A DNA stretch of 64,000 nucleotides from Brachyhypopomus gauderio (Eukaryota > Chordata > Actinopteri > Gymnotiformes > Hypopomidae): contig NC_135222.1 of NCBI RefSeq assembly GCF_052324685.1, forward strand, positions 2,185,173-2,249,172, given 5' to 3'. The translations under genes were made by a program, and so were the position numbers. A model generated the notes under the pieces. It ran no database searches. It was not told where the DNA came from and saw only the letters and a list, made by a program, of their open reading frames with translations. Of the stretch, positions 1 through 11,855 are shown piece after piece (the first letter of the stretch is position 1; each line of letters begins with the position of its first letter).

Positions 1-1290
1 AACTTAATCTTAAGTTTATTTGTTAAAGCACGCGTACTGCCCGAAACTCATTTAGACCTAATGTAGAAGTTATCTATGTCATTACCCTACTTAACAAGTT
101 AGTTGACTCGGTCGTTAATTAGCCCATAAGGTCTTCAATTATAAAGTTCTTCATAAATCGGCCGTGCCCTGTTTTACTCTAGAAAGACAATGGCCTGATT
201 TGTCATGACCATGCCATGAACTACACGCAACTTCAGTTAGTTTTGAGTTCAGTAATATATTCATAAGAAGACGGTTTTACTAATTCATAAGAATTTTGTT
301 TAATTTAAATTCCAGCTGGCATTGCCTAAGTATATAAACTTGTAGCCCGTGACCCTAGATACCATGTATCACATTTGTAATCTGTGCTTTATATTATGTA
401 AACAAATATTGCCGTTTTTGGACAGCGTCCATTTCTGTTGCAGTTAATAAAATGCCATTGCATACTTTCATTCCGTTTATCACAGTGTTTTTGCATTGCT
501 ATTTTACATTACATTACTATAACATTATGACTGTTGTGACCCAAAATCCCCTATAATCAAAAGATTTGTTGAAGATCATTTAAACAGATCATTACCAGTA
601 GACTGTTGATCTGACTTAAGGCTGGGGCAAAGCACACTAAGTAGAACATTAAAATCTGAGCTAGTATGTAATTGTTTCATATGCATTGTAAAGTTGATCG
701 TTTATTTCTATTAGGAACAAAGACCTGACACTACATCCGTCCTCCTCTGACCTGAGCTACTGCCTTTATGACTGTGTAGATGGTCTGTACAGGAAGTCAT
801 GCATTTCTGACTGTAGATGTGAGTGGAAAAAACGTTTCTCTTATATGTGGCTAATATAAACCTTGTAAATATTCATATTTATTTTATAGGCAAATCATTC
901 AACTTTCTGATAAAAATGTGCCACACAAAGTGCTATACAAAACACTTTTGACTATTTAATAGACAAGTGTAATTCATTTATCAACCCTGTCTGTTTCTGT
1001 TGTTGTGCTTGGTGGAAGATCAGAATGCCATAAAAAAAATAAAAAAATTACACTTTACACAATATTTATTTAATCTACATTTACATATATTTATAAACTG
1101 ATTTATTTATATTGTTAATATATTTGTTACATACTAAGCTGCAGAATTATTGCACACACATTTCAAAACAAATCAATATTAATTGATAATGTGATTGTTA
1201 GTTGATGTGAAATCAAACAACTTAGTGGATGCAGTTAATTCAAATGTAAATCACAACAGATCAATCTGGAAAGACCTCAGGAGCTGGGGG
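1..1290. other. AT-rich intergenic DNA, nothing recognised
   Basis: There is no open frame of note. A+T-rich with scattered poly-A/T. No gene, repeat family or RNA signature was identified. Confidence 0.6.
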
Positions 1291-1560
1291 CCTCGGCACT
1301 CTACAGAAGAACTCCAGGGATAATTCCTCGTTTCACTTGCCCTGTCAGACGCTTTTGGTAGGGTGAATAGACTAAATGCTGATTTCAATACTGTCTGATA
1401 TGGATACCAGGAACTGTACTTTTCATGGTTCAGATCGTATCTAGAATTGTGGTTCAGTTAAGGCAGCATGCCCCCTTATCGTGAACGTTCCCCAAGGATC
1501 ATTCTTGGTCTGCAGTCTTTCTCCATATGTCGTATACGAAATCACTGCATTCCATGAACA
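1291..1560 (+). pseudogene. Decayed LINE (CR1/L2/Rex1-like) reverse-transcriptase fragment
   Basis: Three reverse-transcriptase landmarks occur in the right order on the plus strand. LALSDAFGRVNRL (from 1336) resembles motif A with its catalytic Asp. WFRSYL (1426-1443) lies 30 codons later in the same frame. VPQGS (1487-1501) is in a shifted frame, followed by a decayed LGPLLFS-like stretch. The frame change and missing residues show an old dead copy. Its full extent is unclear. The clade assignment rests on remembered motif resemblance. Confidence 0.6.
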
Positions 1561-3190
1561 GTTTGCATTGTGTCTGTCTGAAGTTTGGTCCTGGGGGCTC
1601 AAAATCCCTTTGTGGTACTGCTGAAATAAGATTAAGTATCCTGCAGGTTATCTTTCCACTGCATTCTTCCTTGAACCCTGAAAAGGTATTCCCAATTAGA
1701 GAGAAAAAAGATGGCGTGGCATAAAAGTTCCTCTTTTCGTGCCTGGGAATCATTTAGAGCCAGATAGAGCTGTTCCTGAGTACTTTAGAGAGACTCTATG
1801 AAACTGTTTCTACTGACATAAATTAGGGTTCCCCAGGGACAAGCTGAAGAACACCTGAAATTAGCCACTGTTATCTGTCTTTCTTCAGTTTTTTGCTTTG
1901 TGGAAGGATTCACATTAAGAGAACATTTCATAGAATAAAATCTAATTTTAACACATTCTATTAAGTAATCTTTCAAAAAAGATTAGTAGTAACTTTTAGC
2001 CTAACTCATTTGGGTAAGAATCTTTCCACATGAAATAACCTCGATACTGTGACAGTATCACACACTGTGTACATTTAATTTTCCATAGCCTAACAAGTTC
2101 AGATCCTCTTGAAGGACTTGTGTGTGGTCTCCTAGCTTTGTTAAGGCATCTGGTCTCCACTAGGATGTTGCTGGTGCTGGAGACTGTGGAGAAAGGAAGA
2201 CAAAGAGAATGTATCGGCCATGCAGACCGGGGATGGTGGGCGGGATGAAAGCATGTGTTCTAGTTAATAACATGTCACCAACAGGGATGAAAGGTCAAAA
2301 TTTAGCCCAGTTCACAGGGAAACCTACTACATTATACTTCCAACTCTCCCACTCTGAGAGCTGCTTTTGTGATGGGTGAATATGTCACTACCGTGGTGTA
2401 CACCAATGGGGTTACCTGTTGGCTGCTGTAAGAAGCCATGCTTTCTCTGAAAAATGATGAGCTTACTGAATCTGTTTATAAAACTGCGTCCTTTGATCAT
2501 TTTTGAGCTTTCTGTGCTCACTGTGTTTGTTGCACACATATTATCACAGAGACACACTTTCTGTACAGAGACAAAGCCAGCGTGGGTAAAGAGCGCGTGG
2601 TAAGAAGGAGCTGTGTGTCTGGGTGCTTAGCTTTCCTGCCCGCCCTGCCAATGGGCATCAGGTTATTCATTCTTAGTTTCAGACCAATTGGTTTTTGACT
2701 ATGTTCTCCGATGTCATACCCTTTCATGAGATCATCATGTCCTCACACACAAAGCACGTGGCAAGTTATTGCTTGTCTCAATTGTGTAATAGTAGCTCTG
2801 ATGCTAATTTGTAAAGAAGAAGGCGTAGTGTCATCATATTTTGCATAAATTTGTCTTACAGTGAGCTTATTAATATTCCAACAACAGCTTTTTGTGCTAA
2901 CGCTACTGATCCACATGTAAATTACACACCTGCTCCTTACGTATAACAAACTGAAAACTGCTGTCCTTACAGCAGAAATTCTGTTATCTAACCAGGTGTC
3001 TGTCATCATTTTTTATAGGTAAGAAAAACCTTTTTTTTTTTCAAAAAATTGCTGAGGTTTAGCCTGGGTCTCAGGACCCGACACTGACATTGTAAGAAAA
3101 CAGAGGGGAATCAGACGTCATCCTGGGGACCCAGAGAGCAGAGGCGAGGACAGCCATCCTGATTAACTTTCAATGCAGGGGACATGATTT
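1561..3190. other. Intergenic DNA, nothing recognised
   Basis: The short open frames here lack family resemblance and overlap on opposite strands. No repeat or RNA gene was identified. Confidence 0.5.
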
Positions 3191-3199
3191 CCCTCAGTT

Positions 3200-3690
3200 T
3201 CATGTGCAATGATCCTTGTAGCCCAGGAGACGCAGCCCAACTCAGGGGTGTGCAAAAAGCAGAGATTATTCTGTGACCTTCTCCTCGGAGTAAAGAGCTC
3301 TCAGATCTCAGTTCCCTGTGTGTGCGTTAGTCGGAAAGTAGCCTTGACATTACTGTGGGTACTGCGGTTCGATAAAATGAAGAGCTCCCTCAACCAAGCC
3401 CCTCCCCCTCAGATGCTCCGCCCACATCAGGAGCAGCAGCACGTCTTTGTTCATCCTGGTCCCTGCTCCTCCGTTCCTCAAGTTTCTCGGGTACTTTTCA
3501 CTGTTGTACTGCACACTCCACTTCCCAGGAGTGTGTCTAGTCAGTGCCACGTTCAGCCTCCCTTGTTTTATGTTATCTGCGGTTCCTGTGTATGGCTGTC
3601 GGATCCGCCGTGTTTGCCATCAGACCTGTAGTGAAGTAGCGTGCTTGCCTCCACAACCAAGCAAGTGCTTCGTCTTTCATGAGTTCCACG
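3200..3690 (+). mobile_element. Possible LTR-retrotransposon 3' end relic
   Basis: The stretch is more G+C-rich than its flanks. Its last part (about 3590-3690, with GCGTGCTTGCCTCC and AAGCAAGTGCTTCGTC) resembles the 3' ends of fish LTR retroelements as I remember them. There is no paired LTR and no coding domain, so this call is weak. A 140-codon open frame at 3209-3631 has no recognisable domain. Confidence 0.25.
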
Positions 3691-4502
3691 AAGATGCCAG
3701 AAAACAAGAAAGAACATTTACTCTGCATTAAAAAAGATGCTGTACTGCACAGCGATTTTCACATTATTTGAAGTATATACTTGTTTTAACTGAATGTAAA
3801 AGTTTCTAACCAATCAGATTGCCCTGCTGTCTACAAATAAGTGATATATGCCTACCTTTTTCCATAATTAAACCTACTCATGCGTAAACTGCACGTAAAG
3901 CCGCAAACATATCACAGCATACAGAAGAAAATCTAGAAGGATAAAATTTTCAGGTAGTGTAAGTTGTGTTGATTGATTTCATGAATTCATTTTTCCAAAA
4001 GAACAGATGCTCGATTCAAATTCTCTCTGTCTCTGCTTGTCTTTGTCAGACGTTTGTACGTTGAGTTGTGCTACTGAAGAGAGCTCTTAAAAACATTTCA
4101 GACAACTGAGTGGCTAAATCTCTGACACAAAGACATGCATGAATAGAACAACACTAACTATAGAGAGTTCATGAAGTGTGACAAGAAATACTGAGATTAA
4201 AAACGGCCTCAGTGTAAGCACGTTTTCTAGATCAGTAAAAGGCTGACAAGGTCAACCGTATCACCTGTAGTTTTGTGCTTGTGAGGAGAAAACGTGTTCT
4301 TACCAGGCCTGTATCACAGGAGAGCTCACAGCTGGGTCACTACAGTGACCACATTCACTGGTCCATCTGCTTCTCACATTTATTTGTTCAGCCATTTTTT
4401 ATACGTGCACTGAACAAGACTGTTTGAGGAAAAAAAAGCACAACATTTTACAGCAAACATAATCATCAATTTAACATCACAAAAAGATGAAACACGGCAG
4501 TC

Positions 4503-4722
4503 ATGCCCTGGTGGTGGGAACTGGTCTTGTGACCGGAAGGTCGTGGGTTCGATTCCCAGACCAGAGGCCATGACTGAGGTGCCCTTGAGCAAGGCACCTC
4601 ACCCAAACTGTGTGATCCACAGCCCCCTAGTAATCACTAGTGTGTGTGTGTTCTAACTGCACAGATGGGTAAAAAGCAGAGGACAAATTTCGATTGTGGT
4701 GAAAAATCACAATTGACAAAAT
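4503..4722 (+). mobile_element. tRNA-derived SINE
   Basis: The 5' part is tRNA-like. It has an A-box-like region near 4510-4525 and a clear polymerase III B box GGTTCGATTCC at 4546-4556. It is followed by the teleost SINE body ATGACTGAGGTGCCCTTGAG and AAGGCACC, and a tail with AATTTCGATTGTGG and CACAATTGACAAA. The order is that of a fish SINE family common in otophysans. The copy is somewhat diverged in the tRNA head. No target duplication was confirmed. Confidence 0.85.
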
Positions 4723-6300
4723 ATGGCACATGATGGATTCAGTTAAAATTACGTTATTACGTTAAAAAATAAATAAATAAAAAATTATGTTATCCAACCG
4801 TGCAACTCATTACCTTGGCCTGATAACAACAGTTTCACAAGAGAGAAGACAGGACTGTGAAGCTTGCTGTGCTCACCAGGTCATTTGTGACAACAATTGG
4901 TAAGATATATGCCTAGTTGCCTACTATTACTACTACTAGAAATCTTACTACTAATAATAATGCTAATGATAATAATGATAACACAAAGAAGAACAACATG
5001 ATAACATGAAGTGATCTAATGCAAGTTTCTTATACGGGTCAAAAAAAGAGGTAAAAACCGTTAATATCAGTTCATCCCCTGTGACCCGCTGAGTACAGAT
5101 ATGTGTCATTTGAAAAGGCATGTCTCACAGGAGCTGGTATCATCGGGAGATCACGAGTGTAATTTCACACTGACCTCTCCGTCTTCACACAGAACTCATG
5201 AAGAGGAGATGCAGAGCGCCTTACAGACGAAGGACTGTGAGCGCACGTCCCCTTAGATACGACTCAAAGCGCCATGGTCTCGGTTGTAGGCCAGGCGTCA
5301 ACCTAAGGGGTCTTGGCAAAAAAAGCATCAATCCCAAGACGTCTGTACTGCAGTAGTTTGAATCTAAATACCCCAGGTTTGAATCTAAATACCCCAGGTC
5401 TGCATTCGGCTGTTGGCTTTATTTCTGTATGCTCTTTATTATGCATGTATTTTCCTCTCTTTCAACGTTACCCTGAATGTGGCCAACGGTTAAAATAATC
5501 AGACTGTATTTAGTTTTAATAGATGCCAGATGTTTTTGGACGTCCAATCAGCATTTTTTGCGTGTGTTTGGCAGCACGTGCCTGCACATGCTCGCCATTA
5601 CGGTCCTCATGAGCAGGGACAACATGTTTGTGTATCAGGTTCACTTCAGAAGTCCTACCTACTTATCTTCTTGGTGATAATATCAGCTTATATTCAAACA
5701 GTTTTGCTCATTCTTCCCGAAGGACGCAATCATTTATAACCTCTGGTGTGCCTTTTGAAGAGCACATAAATCATTAGGGAGTGTTGGACTGTATGGAAAT
5801 TAATGACACAGAGGAGCTAAAACTTTGACAAATTACAGTTTCCTCTTGTTCTCCAGCTCATGCAAGGCCCTGTGTTATTTTAATGAACCTAAAAAAAAAC
5901 ATGTAGCCTGTTGTAAAGTGTCCACCTTTTAACAGTGCTTGAGTCTCCCGGAGGAGAGCCATTAGGAAAATCAGTCAATACAACCCATTTCAAAAGGACT
6001 GCGGCGAACGCAAAAAAGTAGTGCAGAGAGAGTCAAGTTGAGTTTAACTTGTGGACGTTAACATGCAGATCCGCTTATAGGACTGCATGTAAGGGACAAT
6101 TAGGCAATACAACAACATTGCTTTCTTTTTTGCCAGTTATATATATTACAGATTTTTGTTTTTTAATTGGACCCCAAAGCTATTGTTTCATATAAAATAT
6201 ATCTGTATGTGTGCATAATTCCAAACTTAGTCTTGTGTGAAACTTAAAGACTAGCAACAATTGCACGGCAATTATTCCAGCCAGCGACTATCTGGGGCTT
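4723..6300. other. Intergenic DNA with a small tandem duplication
   Basis: A TAC/TAA-type trinucleotide stretch lies at about 4920-4985, and a perfect 21-bp tandem duplication at 5356-5397 (unit GTTTGAATCTAAATACCCCA plus G). No gene was recognised. Confidence 0.6.
5356..5397. repeat. Perfect 21-bp tandem duplication
   Basis: Two identical head-to-tail copies of a 21-bp unit beginning GTTTGAATCTAAATA. Confidence 0.95.
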
Positions 6301-6685
6301 TCACACACCTCACGGCCTTCGCAAAACCAGCCTGTAAAACCAGGGGCGTAGGGCTGAGTCAGGGTGCGCTGGAGTGAGATGGAGGGGGTGGAGGGATCAC
6401 GTCCAGCATGGCCGATTACCGGGCGTAATGGCCATGCCTTCGCCTCCTGTTTTACACCCCTCCCAACGCCTGATGAGCTGCGAGCACACTCACATCCACC
6501 GCTCAGCTCAGCGCCGCACCTCGTACGGGACGCAGGATTTGAGGGAGAGGGGAGGGACTCGGGCGGCGCTGCCTAGCAAAACAAGCCCTCATCCGCCCAC
6601 TCGCCTGCCTAGGCTCACGCACAATTGGGTGTACTTGGGTGTGCGGGTTTGGAAGCGTTATATTGAAAACAGTCCTGCAGCTGTA

Positions 6686-6826
6686 CCCGGGTGTTGGATG
6701 TGTGCTGCGATTTCCTGAGCACCTCATGCTCATCAGGATCAGGGGTAATGTGGCTAACCAATGCAATCCAGTGTCCTGGGATATTTTTGCCAGTTTGGAT
6801 CTGACTGTCACATTTGCTCTCTCCAC
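6686..6826 (-). pseudogene. Endogenous retrovirus pol fragment (integrase core, C-terminal part)
   Basis: On the minus strand an open frame contains about 47 residues resembling the part of a retroviral integrase just after the third catalytic acidic residue. It has an ER-x-N motif, a basic/aliphatic helix, the QDTGLHW-like helix and an RCS-x-NRSTH-x-TP motif typical of gamma/epsilon-type fish retroviruses. The similarity ends abruptly on both sides, the catalytic residues are not present, and no LTR or other viral gene is evident. It is an old fragment. The surrounding 6320-6640 is unusually G+C-rich but was not recognised. Confidence 0.65.
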
Positions 6827-6853
6827 CAGTGGTGTCAACTGAGGGTGGTTCAT

Positions 6854-8200
6854 GGTGCCAGGCCTGGATATAGGGGTGAGATGTTTACACCTTTACGAAA
6901 CTGATTTTAAGTCATAAGCTTTGCAATATAAACTGTATATACATGTATTAACAGTGTATTGTGTATGAAGTATACAGTAGCTGTTAGATCACTTTCGATG
7001 TCAGTGCACCACAGATTTAAAGTAAAAAAATGTGAAATAATCATGCAAATACAAATACATTTGCAAAATGCAAATACATAACAATTCTACTTATGTATGG
7101 TATGCAGTAATTGTGTTCCTCTCCACAGGCTTAGACCTCATCAGTGAGATGTAGATGTGTTTAACTATATGCTCATAGTGCTCTGTGCAAACTAAGCCTA
7201 ATAAGTCTCTCTCTCTTTCTCTCTTTCTCTCTTGCGTTCTCTCTTACCAAATTAAACATAGTGAGTGCTTTAATCCCGTTGACAGGAATGCTGAACTCTG
7301 GGTAATTAAGTTCAAAGATGTCGACTAATTCATTTACCAAGAGATTGTCATAGCATCCGCAGACAGAAACTTCATTGTTTTGGCTCTGCTGGTCTGGCGA
7401 GGATCCTAATGTTGTCCTGAAGGCCTGTTTAAATATTCGCTGGTGTGTGTTTTGAAAGAAATCCCAAAAATGGAAGGAGGAGGGGGAACGTTTCTACTTG
7501 GGAAACATCATCATTCACTACATTCAAGTGTCTGAAGGCTTTATGGGAAACATTACATGGACAGTATTGTTACAACATGTCTGTGAAGGCCACAGCAGGA
7601 AAATGACGGGACCCTCTCAACCCCCCTGTCTCTCACCACCAGGACGAGCAGAAGACAGCACTAACAAATCTGTGTGCATCCTTTCTCTTTAGGCTCTTTT
7701 GGAAGAATATGCTGTGGGAGTAATTACTGCCCCAAACCGCAAACAAGCAAGAAATCGCTCAGTGACCTTTCAAAAGAAAAACCAGATAAGAAAAGTAAAG
7801 AAAAATAATATAAATAAAAGCCCCCCACCCCTTATTCTCCTAAGCATGAAGAAAAATAAACAAAGTTTAAAAGAAGACTCCTCCAAGCTAGCATCTGAAT
7901 ATCGATCTGTAAAACTGTACAACACTGTCAAATAACACACAAGCTGCTCTCTCACAGAGATGGTAGTCTGTCCTGGTCTCCTAAGTGCTAACGGTGAGGA
8001 GGAGGAGTTGAGCTCCACATCAGTGCTGTCCTTTGATTCCTGGCGCTACTGCAACCGACGAATCGTCCACTGATTCCAATCGCTATGCACCTGCATTTAA
8101 TCAGCAGAGGGGATAAACGCTAGTGGATACAGTACTGAACAGTATGGAATACATTAACCCAAGATATTTCTTAAAGCACATGAAGCCAAATGTCTACTCC
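6854..8200. other. Intergenic DNA, nothing recognised
   Basis: There is a short (CT)n-type stretch at about 7207-7235. The small open frames (for example 7699-7935) are Lys/Asn-rich and low in complexity. No gene was identified. Confidence 0.5.
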
Positions 8201-8213
8201 CTGTTTCATCGGA

Positions 8214-8351
8214 GGGGTGGTGGAGGGGAGAGGTGGGTGGGGGGTTTTTGTGTGGTGGGGGTTCTGCATTAGCTCTTGCCTTATCTGGGAGTTTTATCTC
8301 TCCCCGAGAACAATCAACGGCAGGGGGGGGGGCTGGAGGGTAGGTGGGGGG
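8214..8351 (+). repeat. G-rich tract with two G-quadruplex motifs
   Basis: At 8214-8244 four G runs (4, 4, 3 and 6 G) are separated by loops of 7, 6 and 1 nt, a canonical G-quadruplex pattern. A second G-rich cluster, with G10 at 8323-8332 and runs at 8338-8340 and 8346-8351, can also form four tetrad runs. No gene is nearby. Confidence 0.7.
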
Positions 8352-8699
8352 TTTGATGGTGAGGGACCGTGTTTGCCTGTGGCTTATCAACAGGGTGCTC
8401 TGGCTCTTTGCTGAAAGTCCAGAAATGTTGTCTCAATGTTACCTGCTGAACTGCAGGCAATTTCTATTGTTTTCTCTGCATATCTCTCTCTTCTTGGACA
8501 GACCTGACAGTCTGGGGGGATGAGACTAAATTTTTTGAGACTGTCGCACCGAGCAGTGAGAGTGTGCTAACTGGCGTGAGTGAGCTCACATATCAGCGGG
8601 CAGTGGAACCCTTACCTTTCATCCCAACCAGGGTGAGATACAAAGTAGTGTCCCCATTCTTTAGTTCTTTCTTTATTTTTAAATATATTTTAATATTCG

Positions 8700-11400
8700 G
8701 GGGGTTTCAAAGTGCTCCGTAATGTCGTTTACGCCCTACCCCCAAAACCTTCAAAACTCTTCAGTTTGTGTGCAGTTGTACAATAGGAGCAATTTTAATG
8801 CTTGGTAATTAAGGCCCAAACAAAACGTCCCCCAAAGGATGTGATAAATGGCAAACGTATTACCAGCTATGGCACCCAAGGGACTGATACATAAATATTA
8901 ATCCTGTTGCTGATGGCCCTGAGGCCTTCGCATTCAAATTCCTTCATTTTAAAGGAAGACAGTGAGGGGACAGGTGGCTCACAATTGGCCAAACCATGAG
9001 TGCTGGTTCACACGTCTAATAAAAAACAGCCTTTAACAAATCACGGACTTGTAATGAAAAAAGGGAAGAGTTAGTAAATTAGCAGATGGGGCAGAGAGTT
9101 GAATTAAGGATCTCATCTGTTAGTTTAATAGGGGATGTAGTTGGTGTATCAGAGCCTGAACAAATAGCTTCGGATGGAAAAGGCCTTCGTGACTATGGTG
9201 TTTTAAAAAACAATAAAAGAAATCATAAAAGTCTCGGCTTCTAAATTTGCCTGTTTATGGCACAGGCGACATTTGGAAAAATGCCATTCGTGTGGATTAA
9301 AGGCCGATACAGACAAATGCAAAGGAGGGGCCACTACAAGCTAATGATTATACATCACACACGTATGACAAATTACTGCTTTCATCTCCTGTGGTTTCAT
9401 TAATATTACTTTTTTGCCGCTCCTTGCTTCTCCATTACCACAGTGAGGTTGAGCTAAGAGCCGCGTAAGGAGAAAGGGCAGCAGGAAGACTGTGGACAGC
9501 AGACAAGCAGGAGACAGAGCAATTGATAAAACAAAAAAAGAAAAAGTGAACGTCCAGAGTCGCGCTCGTGATGGATGGTGTACAGACGGGTGGAGCTTCC
9601 GCCCCCCACAGAGAAGACATCATTTCCCATCAGCCTGATGGAGGAAGCCTCAAACAGGAAACGGGGAGTGAAATCATCAAATGGCTGCTGGTGAAACGAA
9701 TGGAATTCCTTCCTGTGGGGTGACAGCTTTCAGAGGCTGATGTGAACTTCTCATGTAGTAATGTTTACCTGATTATTGGCTGCTGTAAGCATACCGTGGA
9801 GATTAACTGACCCGTGCTTGACTGATCTTCTATTGTTTTTGGGGTTCAAATGTCTGGAAAACACATTTTCTTCATTTTGGGGATTACTGCAATCATTTGA
9901 AGTATGCAGAAATTAGTGCAACATAAAACATTCAGTGTAAGTACTGAAAACTTCTTTGTAACTTAATCTAGGAGCATTGGTGAGTCGAACACACAAGTTG
10001 AATCAATTTCCCCACAGTACAACTTGAGAAGAACAACTTTGCACATCTCAGGAGTGTCTCAAATTATTTCTCAGCGTTAAGATTTCAGCACTCCATGTGA
10101 TGCAGTCCACTGACAACCAAATCCCCTTCATTAGCAGTCCTGACTCCATGATGGAGATATCTCTTGGCAGGTCAGCGGAACAACCAAAGCGAGCATGTGC
10201 ACCATCAGCTCCACCTGTCTCCTCCCTTGGTAATGCATGTCCCCCGAGTCTTCCATTAAAGACTCTCATCTGTGGGCTTGGCTGTCAGACGCCAGCTACT
10301 CTCTGCTGCGGATCTCAACCAACATCCGCCGCTATTGTTTTCCCGGCCTTGCCATTGCCACGATAACTTGTAAGGGGAGAAAATAAGAATGCCGGCCCCT
10401 CTGAGGAGCTGGATGAGATCATTTGATATGGATTCCATTCAGAAAGAACCGTGTAGGCTTGGCCATCAGGGACCAAATATCAGCGTTGGAGGCAGACAGC
10501 CAGAGATATACATGTGATGTTTTTATAATGGCAGAGCATTCCCTGGACAAATGCACATAATGTTACTGGGATCATGTGGCTGTGGAGAGGAGTGTAAACT
10601 AATTAATTATGTGGTTTTCTCTGGGACTTTAACTTGGGGGAAAAGGCTCCAGTAACATGACATGATGAAGAATGCAGAGACGTCTTTTTTTTTTTATTTA
10701 CCGCTCTTTCAAATGGCTACACGCTTCCTATAGAGATTAACCACATTCATTAGGGTGCTGGACTTTTTGTTTGTTTGTTTGTTTTGTTTGTTTGTTTTTT
10801 GCAGAGGGGAGGGGGGTTTGTTGTAGGTCCACAATCTCAGACAACAATGCTGCTCTAATGTATAGTGATTTTGCTTTCTTATTCAATTTGAAACAATTAG
10901 ACTTTTTTTTCTTTTTAATTATTTACTATACACAGGAGCAATGGGTAATTACAGCCAGGCCTCTAGGTGTCCATGGTTAGCCAGGTTATTTCAAATAGTG
11001 TAATCTGTAGTCACCTTTAAATTAAAATGTTACAAAATTGTAAATGGTTCTGGTGGTTGTTTCTTTGACTAATTAAAGGTATCATTAGTGCTTGATATTT
11101 TAATTAACGCTTTGGGCTGCGTGGAGTAGAATTTTGCTCCCTCTTACTGAATTCTTAACTTAATGGGTTGAAATGTTAGCAGCTTAACTTTTTGCTAGTT
11201 ATTGATGTCAAATAAGTACAACAATGCCATAAAATAACACATAAAAAATGTTTTTATAAAGATTCACTAAAAGCCAGAGCAGTCCGATGGAGGCTTTCTT
11301 TTCTCAATTTCCTTTTACCACAGACGAATTAGCCCTGCCTGCCATGGCACAGACTGGCTGAAGCAAGTGAGGAATTTCAATTGAATTACATCACTTTGTG
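8700..11400. promoter_or_regulatory. Candidate conserved non-coding / enhancer-like DNA
   Basis: This stretch is free of obvious repeats. It has balanced composition and many homeodomain-type cores, such as TAATTA, ATTAAC and TTAATTAACG (for example near 10600, 10916, 11040 and 11100), without open frames of interest. It looks like vertebrate conserved non-coding DNA in a gene desert beside a developmental or neuronal gene. Conservation cannot be tested from one sequence. Confidence 0.25.
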
Positions 11401-11835
11401 CCTGTGCAGCAGAGGTCTTTACCCCCGAGGCCGTGCTCAGTGGAAGTTTCTTCAAAGAAGTCAGCCTTATTATATCCATCTATTAACCATGTGCGATGTA
11501 GGGCCACGGAGGATCACCTCCCCTTCCCCACACCTCCTCTCTGATTCAGGCTCTCGTTTACAGCGTGGGGCACGGGGGTAGCATTATTAAAACAAATAAA
11601 CAAACAGATAAGGCACGAGTCTTGAAACTTTACCCCTCTAAAAGACCGGAGTATTCTGACTGTGGACTACTGCTGCGAGGAAGTGTGTGGACGAGAACAG
11701 ATGACTACGCTGACTCGGACGTGAAACAGATGGGTGCAATTGCTGGGCAGGATGTAACTGACACAAATATGTGAATTCAGCTGGCTGAGTTATAGGGAAA
11801 GATAATGACTATGATGGTTCTTTTTATTTATTTAT

Positions 11836-11855
11836 CCCCCCCCCCCCCCCCCCCC
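11836..11855. repeat. Poly-C tract (20)
   Basis: An uninterrupted run of 20 C following a T-rich stretch. Confidence 0.95.

Noticed and set aside
3209..3631. 140-codon open frame
   Set aside because: No recognisable domain, overlapped by an opposite-strand frame, and lies in a suspected retroelement relic.
4503..4580. Possible tRNA gene
   Set aside because: It has a B box but no full cloverleaf or terminator, and it is joined to a typical SINE body.
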